A model generated the notes under the pieces. The model was not told the DNA's origin. It ran no database searches and saw only the letters and a program-made list of their open reading frames with translations. Source: Candidatus Hartigia pinicola (GTDB taxonomy: Bacteria; Pseudomonadota; Gammaproteobacteria; Enterobacterales; Enterobacteriaceae). From it: DNA of 64,000 nucleotides. Within the stretch, counting starts at the first letter, position 1; every line of letters begins with the position of its first letter. The position numbers and the translations under genes are program-made. Positions 48,301 through 58,200 of this stretch are shown in pieces. Location of the stretch: positions 186,001 through 250,000 of the forward strand of contig CP048208.1 of assembly GCA_020541205.1 (NCBI GenBank), written 5' to 3'.

Positions 48301-49512
48301 TTTAATTACTTTAGGTTGCTTCTTAATACTATACTATTTATTAGATTAGCTTATATTATTTCAATACATTATTGACATATATATTTAATATTATTCTTTT
48401 ATCATGTACGTTTAAGCATGGTACCTTATGTAGAGATTGTTTCAGTAAATTACGTTGATGATCAATACTACAATTAGTGAATACAATAGATCTGGATGAA
48501 TGAGTTAGTTATTATACATGATAATAAGATACATACTGCTAATTTATTATGAATTATCTATCTCTTAGAGATAAGATCTTATTAATTTTTCAGCGTGATC
48601 ATTAAATTCATTATCTCAAAATAAAAAGTGAATAGTATTAATATTAGTTATAAACTATATCAAAAATTACATTCTTATAATTTTTATATTTAATAATATC
48701 AGGTATTTTCTATAACATAGCAAGTTCAATGTACATTAGATATATTTGTATGACTATATTTGTATCAAAGTGGTTTTTATCCAGAAATTTCCTCGTTATT
48801 TTTTTAGTAAGAGCATGTAGTATGTTATGATTTCAAACACTTGAACAGAACTATTACTAGCAATGAAATTAAGTATAATGAAGCAGTATTCTAAAATATA
48901 GTTGGTGATTTCTATTTTAATATTTATGAAAGTTTAAAATAATTTTCGTAATCATAGATACACAAAGTATTAAGCAAATAAGTATACCTCATGCAAATAG
49001 TATAATATCAGTAAAAATATTTTAGTTTAAAATAAGATATTGTTATAATAGTCGAAGGTTAATAGATATAATGATAGTAATGATTAAAGATGTCACAGAA
49101 CATGTGATTAGATATCTTTAACTTATTTAAGATATATTAAGTATTTAAAATTTTTTTCAATGTAGAAAAGCATGAATATTTATTTGAATCAATACTTGTA
49201 TTTGTCTATTCTTACGTTTATTGTTTATATTTTAAAAAAAAAGACTGAAAAAGTTCTCCTTGTTATTGTAATGCAATGTAATTGATAATAATCTGAAATT
49301 TAGATACATTTTAAGATTTTATGAATAATATTAGCACTCATATCAAGATACAAATATTTGTGCTAGCTCAAAGATTGAGCATGTTAAATGGTTTGAGTAT
49401 TTCGTAAAACTTATATACTAAAATAGAGTGATTTTTTTTAAAATATCTGCATTTACTGTTTTTAGTTGTATGTAATATAAAATATTTTTGAGTGTTGCTT
49501 AATAAGTTTTTA
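42316..49512. other. Seven kilobases of eroded sequence
   Basis: This is the longest stretch without a gene. In enterobacteria fur, fldA, seqA and pgm are near glnS, but I could not read any of them. Two GC-richer patches (about 44003-44100 and 44360-44420) suggest decayed coding DNA. The second reads GRIVNLSN on the plus strand, similar to a motif of short-chain dehydrogenases, which is too short to assign. A small (AG) repeat is at 47892-47904. No RNA gene or mobile element was seen. Confidence 0.55.
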
Positions 49513-49541
49513 TTGCTCTAATAATTTTTATTAAGTATAAT
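49513..49541 (+). promoter_or_regulatory. ffs promoter (-35 TTGCTC, -10 TATAAT)
   Basis: TTGCTC (49513-49518) and a perfect TATAAT (49536-49541) are separated by 17 bases. Transcription starting about seven bases later gives a 5' leader of roughly 25 bases before the mature RNA at 49573. That is the length of the leader that RNase P removes from the E. coli 4.5S precursor. Confidence 0.75.
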
Positions 49542-49572
49542 AGATTTTCTTTTTAAGAAAAATTAGATTTAT

Positions 49573-49685
49573 GGGGCTCTATTGGTTCTCTTGGAATGCT
49601 AATTTGTTAACTTGGTCAGATTCGGAAGGAAGCAGCCATAGCAAGGGATGCGTATGCCGAGATGAACTGATAGCGCTTCCGCCCG
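49573..49685 (+). ncRNA. ffs: 4.5S RNA of the signal recognition particle
   Basis: The RNA pairs with Ffh to form the SRP that targets inner-membrane proteins to FtsY and SecYEG. The sequence matches E. coli 4.5S RNA from GGGGCTCTATTGGTTCTC through the Ffh-binding domain TTCGGAAGGAAGCAGCC (49621-49637), which includes the GGAA tetraloop and the asymmetric loop. It continues to GATGAACTG and a 3' end at TTCCGCCC. The terminal helix is kept with two G-U pairs and one mismatch (GGGGCTCT with AGCGCTTC). Length is about 113 bases against 114. An open frame across it (49571-49762) is meaningless. T-rich runs after 49690 may end transcription. Confidence 0.96.
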
Positions 49686-50027
49686 TATTGTTTTCTACTC
49701 TTATCTTTTTTCATTATTTTTCTGATAGATTTTATACAAGTGTCTATATAAAAAGGATTTAGGAAATTTATTTACATTTTATTGCATTTTATATAGTTTA
49801 ATTTTTTTCTATTTGAAAGCATTAGAATAAGAATGAGTAGTAACACATATCTTCTATTGACCATATGTTTTATTAACTTAAAAAGTTAAATATAATAAAT
49901 TAAAAAAATAAAAGTATACTGGAAAAATAAATTTACCTAAGATTTACTATATAATAATATATACATATTAAGCCGATAAAATAAACTATCGGCTATCAGT
50001 CTTTTTTCTGAGCAAATAAATTCGTAG
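49686..50027. other. Spacer between ffs and hha
   Basis: No gene is visible here; maa and ylaC, which lie in this region in E. coli, are not readable. It contains the hairpin at 49971-49994, listed separately, near the end of hha. Confidence 0.6.
49971..50006. terminator. Hairpin terminator between convergent ffs and hha
   Basis: AGCCGATA (49971-49978) pairs perfectly with TATCGGCT (49987-49994). On the plus strand it is followed by ATCAGTC and six T, the better U-tract; on the minus strand it lies 33 bases beyond the hha stop. It may serve both directions. Confidence 0.6.
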
Positions 50028-50231
50028 TTATCTAACAAATTTCCAAACTGACGCAGGGATTTTGTCATACAATTTATTCATTGTTAGTTCTGCAAGACGA
50101 TGGTCAGCAGCCGAGTAAAATAACCCTAACTCGTCTTCAGAAAGTTTATATTTATTTTTCTCGATAACACGTTCAAGTGTGTCAATTTTTGTGCATTTTC
50201 TCAAACGCATCAAATAATCAATTTTAGTCAT
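50028..50231 (-). CDS. hha: Hemolysin expression-modulating protein Hha/YmoA
   Basis: Hha is a small cytoplasmic partner of the nucleoid protein H-NS. It lacks a DNA-binding domain and modifies silencing of AT-rich and horizontally acquired genes; it is also described as the toxin-like partner of TomB. The 67 residues start [13 protein letters not shown], like the YmoA/Serratia form, and lack the five extra N-terminal residues of E. coli Hha. The conserved core [35 protein letters not shown] and the end VWKFVR are complete. AAAAGG stands before the ATG. The upstream cistron tomB is decayed, its fossil reaching to within 14 bases of this start. Functional retention in a genome where nearly all intergenic DNA is extremely AT-rich is intriguing. 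H-NS itself is not in the window. Confidence 0.96.
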   Translation of the reverse strand: MTKIDYLMRLRKCTKIDTLERVIEKNKYKLSEDELGLFYSAADHRLAELTMNKLYDKIPASVWKFVR

Positions 50232-50244
50232 AATACCTTTTCTT

Positions 50245-50610
50245 TTATTGGAAATGAAAAAACATTCTATAAATGCTATTTTATAGTTAATTTCATCATG
50301 AATAGTATTTTTTTATGTTTTATGGGCAGGGCATGTGAAATTATAATCAAATACAGTAATAATATTGTATTCATCCTTTGATAATCAATTATTTGATGTA
50401 AGATTATAACTATGTTATAAAATAAAGCACAAGTGTTATAAAAATACTCTAAAGTGAATAATATTATGAGATGTAGATAGTATTTTATATTGCCCGAAAA
50501 CAGTTATAATATATTCTATACATTTATTATCTCGAGAATATTGACATTAAATTAAACTAATTCATTTAATGCGTATTAATTCTTTGTAAACTAAACATCG
50601 CTTCTCGATT
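50245..50610 (-). pseudogene. tomB: tomB fossil (Hha antitoxin / biofilm modulator)
   Basis: Immediately upstream of hha on the same strand, the frame at about 50245-50280 reads [11 protein letters not shown] and stop, against NRLFRCFVNAT near the end of E. coli TomB, with Asn, Arg and Phe identical and the others mostly conservative. TomB is encoded directly upstream of hha in enterobacteria. The remaining part is broken by stops in all frames; the right boundary comes from the usual length of about 124 residues. No TomB-like protein can be made from this locus. Confidence 0.6.
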
Positions 50611-53600
50611 TAAACTGTTAACATATTTTCATTTAAATATGTCATAAGGTTAGGTTAAATATTTTTCATGATTACCTCCGAAGGAGAAAATAACTTTTGC
50701 TATATTGATTTGTATATAAAACCACTCAAATGCGCACTAGATAAATTGTATTTTAATTAACAAAAATATCAGATAATCAATACGTGTAATTTTAAAACAG
50801 TATATAATTATGTAATTAATGTTCAAATCTTGTTTTTTATTTTTTAACATTCAGTAATTTTTCTTATAACTATAATGTCTCATTTGATTCGCCATGCTTC
50901 AAAATGATATGGAAGTGTAGAATTCAATTAAGTATTACCACCTCAACGATCGAGTCTTATATTTATAATACAGATTATTTGAAAATATTGTATTCTTATA
51001 ATTTTATCTAATAACACATTTTTATACAGGAAAGTATTTTTATGCAGGCTTAAAAGCTATCAAGATCATGGTTTTATCTGTAAGACTTTTGTTTATGTTG
51101 TAATTAAATGATTTAAACTATGTATTTTCGTTATGATGTATCTTTTTTATAATGTCTAAAATCTTTTATCTGTATTAAAATATTTTTATTAATATATCTA
51201 TATTTATAAAATTTTCATACTAATGATTTTGAACGTCAGATGAGCGTCCAAAGAATGCTGATATACGCGTCGTAAAATAACATTTAGCTAGTTAACATAT
51301 TTTATGGCAATGCTATCTTCAGATATATAGCAAATTCATGCAATGCTTTGTACACAAGGACTTCTAAAATGCATTATTTTTAATTTTTGCTCAATAAGAA
51401 TTGAACTTATTGAAATATTTAAACCTTAAGATTGCAATTTTAATTGTCGTATATCATTTTGATAAAAATGTAATAATCATTATCTTTAAAAAAGATTTTA
51501 TAGTTTTTAAGGCTAATGAATATATTAATAATATAATATATCCAATCAAAATAAAAGTAAGTAAATGTTAATTAGACAAACTCTAATTTTAGGTAATTAA
51601 TAAAAATTCATGGAATCACCATTTAAAGTCAATCAATATTGCATATTGTTGATAGAATATTGATAATGTGAATTTATTTAATGACACTTTACTTCACGAG
51701 AAATTATGCCGTATTGTCAGGTGGGAGATCATTGAGATAATGATCACTCATTCCCTTCTGTAATTTTTTGAATATGTATCAAATATTATTGTGGTGTTAA
51801 ATGTTATTTTTGAAAAATTTTTATAAAATTATAAAAATTGATAGATACAGCAGTAATATCTTTGATACATTAGAAAATTATTAAATTTTTCGACTTGTGA
51901 CGCAGTTAGTTCAGAAGGCAATGTACTGATTCAATAAACATTGTTACTGTAATCATAGTACAATGCTTTGTACTTTTAATTTCTTAATAAATATTTGTAA
52001 ATTATCTTAATGTTATTTAGGGTTGATATATGTACTCCACTTATTCAGTTTTTTATGGGTTCTAATGGAGATCTGATGTACGCCTTTATAATATTCCAGC
52101 TCAGTAATAGACGTTAAATTATTATAATACGAATAGTCATGAACAATTCAAGAGTCTTAATAATAACATATAAATTTATAGATGCATAAATTTATTTTTT
52201 AGAGTACTAATCGTAAAGAATGATACGTATAGATTTTATACTAATTCTTGTAATGCATTAATGCATACAACTAAAATTGATTTTACTTAGTTTACTCAAA
52301 ATTAATGCTGAGGTTTTTCTAAAAAGATAAAGGTTTTTAATTGTAGTAGTATTTTATTTTCTCCGAAAAAATTTATACTTTATTATTCAATTACATAAAT
52401 TAATTAGTTAATGTAATATATGAGCTCAATGTAATGTTTTATGATATAACATATTCTCTTAGAAATATATCTAATGTTAGTTTATGTATTTTGAAGTGAT
52501 TATTATATAACAGTTTCTGAGAAAGTGAGACTTTAAGAAATTATACGCACTAAATTGAGTATTATGAAGATTTTTTCTTAACAGTGAAATGCTTATAGTA
52601 ATGATCTTTATATGTTATATATTGATAATATGTCATTTTAATATTTTTAAAAATACTTTTAATTTCGTTAAATTTTTTACATTGCATTGATCTATTGTAT
52701 TACTACCATAGTGATAGTAATGTAAATGTAAACTATATGTGTTTGAATTTGTATTACATATATCTAGTGAAGCATTTTCAGAAATTTTATTGCGTTTTTT
52801 TTAAAAAGCTTTAGATAATTCATTTTATTGTTTTTACTTGTTTTGAGTCATTTGTGAATGTAGTTATTTTCTAGCATTTTTTAATGTGACTGAGATTTTT
52901 ATATAATTAAAATCTGATATTAATTTTAACATGATTATATCTTTCATTGAGGTAAATGATTATCTTCATAGCTTCATTCTGTATTATAATATAAAATTAT
53001 GGCTGTCAATTATTTAATGTTATTAAGGAAATTTCTTATGATTTATTCATGGAATAAAAATAGCGGCGGTATAGAAAGTAAAAGAAGCATATTACTTATA
53101 TATAAAAAATTAGTAAAATTCTATATACTTTTGGTTTTTTATACTTAAAAATTCTATTTAATCTTAATGTTTAGCTATCATAATAGTTAATGAATAAAAG
53201 ATTTCGTGATACAAGAGTTTCATTTTTAATTTTTTTAAATTATTTAACTAGCTATTCTTCTTAACTAATAGTAATAAAAAAATTTTAAATATTTTCAAAA
53301 AGATTTTACTTCTTATTAAGAAATTCATTGTAGAATATAAACTAGATTTGTTAAATTGCAGTATTGTCAGAGAATCTAAGATGATGATCTAAAGTGTATT
53401 AATAGATTAATATCTTTCAATTCAGACGAATATCAAGTAAAATCATACGCTTGAAATCAACGTGAAATTATATTCACGATAACTTGTTGTTATTATAACT
53501 ATGAATCCATATATAACTAATTGGATGTCTTAAAAAAAGAAAATTTATGTAATAGTTTTTAACTGCTTCAAGGCGGTATGGTTTTAGCATTAGAGGAAAT

Positions 53601-53869
53601 GAACATGTTTGTTAATGTAATTCTGACAAGTTTTTATTGAAAATAGGATTACTGACAAACTACTATATTATTTTGAACATAACATTTCTGCTATTAACTT
53701 AATTGGTGAATATTGCTTTAAAATATATGTCGAGCATTGCTGTTTTTATTAAATATAATGATATTTTACAGTAAAATATGATCACTAAAGAGATGTTAGT
53801 AACTCAGTTGAATTAATTAATTTCTTACGTTAAAATTTCTCCCGAAATTTAGGTAAGAAGGTTAAGTGA
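50611..53869. other. Eroded region between tomB and tilS
   Basis: acrB and acrA would follow tomB in E. coli and accA or yaeR would precede tilS, but I could not read any of them convincingly. A minus-strand micro-frame at 51704-51751 (MSDHYLNDLPPDNTA) has AGAAGGGA directly before its ATG and overlaps a perfect hairpin (GATCATT 51727-51733 with AATGATC 51739-51745). It may be the start of a decayed gene. Near 53572 GGCGGT begins a patch that resembles part of accA, but too weakly to call. Confidence 0.45.
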
Positions 53870-55195
53870 ATGATCATACAATCACAAGTCATTATTAAAC
53901 ATGTACTTAATAAGATTAATAATTTTAAAAAAATTTTAGTTGGATTTAGTGGGGGTATTGATTCAACAGTATTATTACATGTTCTTTGCCATATAAAAAA
54001 TTACTATCGTCCATTCATGAAGATTCGTGCAATTCATATTCATCATGGTTTAAATGTTAAAGCAAGTGCATGGGAAGCTCATTGCAAAATATTATGTCAA
54101 CAATGGAATATTCCTTTAGTATGTCATTATATTACAGTTGATTCGTCTAATAATGGTATTGAGTCCTCTGCTCGCGAAGCTCGTTATCAAAGTTATCGTA
54201 ATGAGCTTCATGATGATGAAATTATTTTAACAGCTCAACATCTTGATGATCAGGCTGAAACATTTATTTTAGCATTAAAGCGTGGAAGTGGACCTGCAGG
54301 TCTTTCTTCCATGCCTGAATTGTTAAGGTTTAATACAACCGACAGGCAAAGTTGGTTATTGCGTCCGTTATTAGAAATCGTGCGGTCTAATTTAGAAATA
54401 TATGCTAATGAGAATAAATTAAGTTGGATAGAAGATGATAGTAACAAGGATGTTCGTTATGATCGTAATTTTCTAAGATTACATGTTATTCCTATACTTT
54501 CTAAACGCTGGCCTTATTTTTCAGTGGCGGTTTCACGTAGTGCATTACTATGTGCAGATCAGGAGTCATTGCTCGATGAGTTACTTGCAGATGCTTTACA
54601 CAATATTATAGGCGACCAAGGTGAGTTATTTATCAATGGTCTGCTAGATTGTTCTAGTGCGAAACGCAACGCTTTATTACGTCGTTGGATTGCGTTACAC
54701 CAAGTATCTATGCCCTCTCTGAATACATTGAAACGCATTTGGCAGGAAGTAGCTCTTGCGCGTCAAGATGCACAACCTATTTGCCAATTAGGACATGTTG
54801 ATATTCGACGATCTCAGGGAAAGTTATGGATTGTTCGACGAATTAAAAATTTGCTTGGGCAAAAAATTCAATGGGAATATCCAAAGCCACTCATCTTACC
54901 TGAGGAATTAGGTTTGTTAAAGGTGATGCAAGGTGAAGGAAATATTAGACCGCCATTGCCGACAGAAAAAGTTACTGTTCTCTTTGGTGTTCAAGGTGCG
55001 TTGAAAATTGTTGGTCGACGACATTCAAGAAATAGCAAAAAAATTTGGCAAGAATTGGGTGTTTCTCCTTGGATGCGAAGGAGAATTCCTCTTATCTATT
55101 ATAATAATCAGTTAATTACTGCTGTTGGTTATTTTATTACTTCTGAGGGGAAAGTTGTAAATAATACGTCTGGTGTTGCTTATTATTGGCTTTAA
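53870..55195 (+). CDS. tilS: tRNA(Ile)-lysidine synthase
   Basis: TilS converts the wobble cytidine of the CAU-anticodon tRNA-Ile into lysidine, which switches its charging from methionine to isoleucine and its reading to AUA codons. The 441 residues compare with about 432 in E. coli. The N-terminal PP-loop ATPase motif SGGIDST is at residues 27-33, followed by IHIHHGLN, TAQHLDDQAETFILALKRG and YDRNFLR; the C-terminal tRNA-recognition part with GRRHSRNSKKIWQELG is complete. AAGAAGG lies eight bases before the ATG, which settles the start. In an AT-rich genome AUA codons are common, so this enzyme must be kept. The frame is clean and ends at YYWL, close to the family end. Confidence 0.97.
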   Translation: MIIQSQVIIKHVLNKINNFKKILVGFSGGIDSTVLLHVLCHIKNYYRPFMKIRAIHIHHGLNVKASAWEAHCKILCQQWNIPLVCHYITVDSSNNGIESSAREARYQSYRNELHDDEIILTAQHLDDQAETFILALKRGSGPAGLSSMPELLRFNTTDRQSWLLRPLLEIVRSNLEIYANENKLSWIEDDSNKDVRYDRNFLRLHVIPILSKRWPYFSVAVSRSALLCADQESLLDELLADALHNIIGDQGELFINGLLDCSSAKRNALLRRWIALHQVSMPSLNTLKRIWQEVALARQDAQPICQLGHVDIRRSQGKLWIVRRIKNLLGQKIQWEYPKPLILPEELGLLKVMQGEGNIRPPLPTEKVTVLFGVQGALKIVGRRHSRNSKKIWQELGVSPWMRRRIPLIYYNNQLITAVGYFITSEGKVVNNTSGVAYYWL

Positions 55196-55196
55196 T

Positions 55197-55229
55197 ATAA
55201 TGCATACAAGAAGCATTATTATATAATTT
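55197..55229 (+). terminator. Probable terminator of tilS
   Basis: ATAATGC (55197-55203) pairs with GCATTAT (55213-55219) around a nine-base loop, directly after the tilS stop codon, followed by TATATAATTTT. The stem is short and AT-rich. Confidence 0.45.
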
Positions 55230-58200
55230 TAAACTCGTATAAAAGATGTAAAAATTTTAATAATACATGAAGATTGCGTAAGGGTTATCGATAAGAATAG
55301 CATTGATTGAGGAATATTAAATATATTAATTTACTATAATGGCAACTGTTTTATCCTCTTGTTTATTTTCAAGAGCTTAGTCAACATTTTTTAAACATCA
55401 TGACTTCATGAATCTTATTAAAATAAGAATAGCCTGAAGGAGAAGACTAACTCTAGAAGTATGTAAATAGATTGAATTATTGTTTTTTACAATTACAATC
55501 ATACTTGCTTTTAAAAGTGATGCATATAAGACATTTTTATATTACTACATGTCAAAGAATAACTGTTCTTTAGATTTGTTTATGAAATATTTTTAAAAAA
55601 ATAGTATTTAAAATTTAGTTGGATAAGTGTATTTTAGAAATAACTTGAATCTTAAGATAACTTTCTTAATTGTTTAATATAAAAAGATGTTAATTATGAT
55701 GCATGTGGTTTTTAAATAACATGTTATAGGATTTTTCTCAATCAAACGATAGATCAAAGGTAAATACTAAAAAAATTTATTTCATTCTATTATAGTTAAA
55801 AAAACACGTATTTTAGAAATAAAATAATTTATTTTCTTAAGTTTAAAAATATTTTTATCTATACCAGAGTCTGTGAATAAATCATTTTATGTAGGTAAAT
55901 ATTTTTAGATAAATTTTATTATATAAAGAGTGTTACTATTCAAATGGTAACATATAATAAAATTAATATTTAACTCTGACTCTCAAAAATTAGGTTGTTA
56001 CATATATATTGCATTTACTAAAATAATCTTAATTAATTTATAAAAAATTAAAGCAGTATGTACATCGCGTATTTAGTTTCTTAATCTAATATTAAGTATG
56101 TCGTTTTATAAAAATATTAAATATTTAGATTTCTTATAAAAAATAAGAATCTTTTGAATATTTTCGTTATAAAGTTTAATATAAAGTTTGAATGAGTATT
56201 CACAACTAGTATAAAAGTATTTATAAGTATTATAATGGATAGGTTGATTTTGATTATTTTATATTTCTTACTAAAACATTATATTATAACTGTTCTAATA
56301 AACGTCTTCCGTTTAGTATAATGATAATAAAGTTATTTTTTAAAAGTTAATCAATGATTATTAAATAATATATTATTACCTTATCAGTTTTTATACATTG
56401 TATTTAATCTTTACAACTCTCACTGTAGTTTTATTGACACTCCTTAGTATTTTTCTATTAAATAAAATTTAAGTTATATTGGATTTTAATATTTATAAAA
56501 AGAGAAGTAATATATATTTACTACGTTATTTTGCTTTTATGTTAATTGAAAATTAATAATATTAATTTATTACTATTGAAATAAAATTTAATTTTGACTA
56601 AATTTAATAAAGTAGTATTCTATAAAATATTAGAAATATTCCTATATTGAATATTATATAATAGTTTTAAATATAATATTTAATGAATTTTGTGTAAAAC
56701 TTAAAAAAGTTGTACCTAATTAGGTTTGTTTAGATTCTGAATAGTTTATATTGAAATTGCAGTCTCTTATATGATTAGGATTTTTACTTAAGAAACGTAT
56801 GTTTGATTTCAAATTAATTTGAACGGGAAGATTAATATTTTAATATATATTATATTAAATAAATATTTGTAATCAGAAATAAAACTAAGTAATTATTGTA
56901 TAAAATTTATTTATATAGTCTTAAAAGTATCATATATTTGATTCGTTTAAGAAATTTAAAATAATTAGATAACTATGATATATAACAATTATTAAAGTTT
57001 TATTAAAAATTTTATTTAGAAAAAGTTTCTGATGCTAATTGTGTTTTTATTTAAGACATTTAGACGGTTGTAATCATGCTGATATTAAAAATTTTTAATT
57101 AATCTAATTTCACGAATTAAGTTTTATTTACATGCAATAAATAGACGATTAATTTTATCAGATAGTAATATAATTTGTAAAAGTAAATTAAAGTATAGAA
57201 TAATTTTATTAAACTATTTTCTAAGAGTAGATTATAAGTAAAAATTTTATATAATTTTTATTTCGTATTATAAATTTTTATATTTTTATATGTAATATAT
57301 ATTATAACCGTATTTAATGCTATTCTGTAAATTATAAAATTGATATATTTTAAATTATACTGAAATTTAGTTATTAACATTATATAAAATTAATAAAATA
57401 ATATGTATCATAATAGAAATATAGTATTTTATTAAGTTTATACAATAATATTTTATCTTAATAAAAATAATTCTTATACAATAAGTGTTATTATTTCATA
57501 TAATCAATTTATTTAAATAAATTTTAGAATATTTATAATGAAGATTAATTATAATATCTTTAATAAGATTTTATTTATATCTATTAGTTTTAAAAAACTA
57601 AAAATTTATTCTTGTTCTTTAGAGAAGATATTTATTAAACATATCTCTGATTCCGATAATAGTTAATATGAACATTCTTTATACAATAAGAAATAACTCT
57701 TTAAATAGTAACATATGATATTTAGTAGAATATTCTATTGAAATATAAAAATAACTTGTTTATTATTTTCATAATTATGTGATTATACTACAGGTTAATA
57801 TATTTAATTTCTAAATTTAATATCTAAAGATATTTTTGATAATAATAGGGATATGTTATATAAATGATTAAGTGTTATTATTTTTTATTTATTAACTTTC
57901 AATATGCTATTAAGATTCTTAAGGTCTTTATGATGAACGGTTGACTTAGCATGCATTATTTTTTAGTTTTTGGTATATTAAGTTACCTTGGAATCTCTTA
58001 TCATGAGTCATAGTTTAATGATTTTCTTAAAATACATATATTATTATAAAATATTAATGCACCTCAGTTCATTATGATGTGATTACGTGTTAAATGTTTA
58101 ATTAATAAGAAAAATGTCTTACAAGAGTTGATTTAATATGGTTTTTGTATAAGATTACAATAATAAATTATAAATAAATAAATTGAGGGAATATATTTTA

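Noticed and set aside
49571-49762. Open frame across the 4.5S RNA
   Set aside because: The DNA is the ffs RNA gene; the translation has no meaning.
53565-53640. GGCGGTATGGTTTTAGCATT resembling the AccA segment GGALAI
   Set aside because: Only about four residues match and the adjacent part does not continue; accA would also be expected to be essential. Not strong enough.
54250-54447. Minus-strand frame within tilS
   Set aside because: Antisense shadow of tilS.
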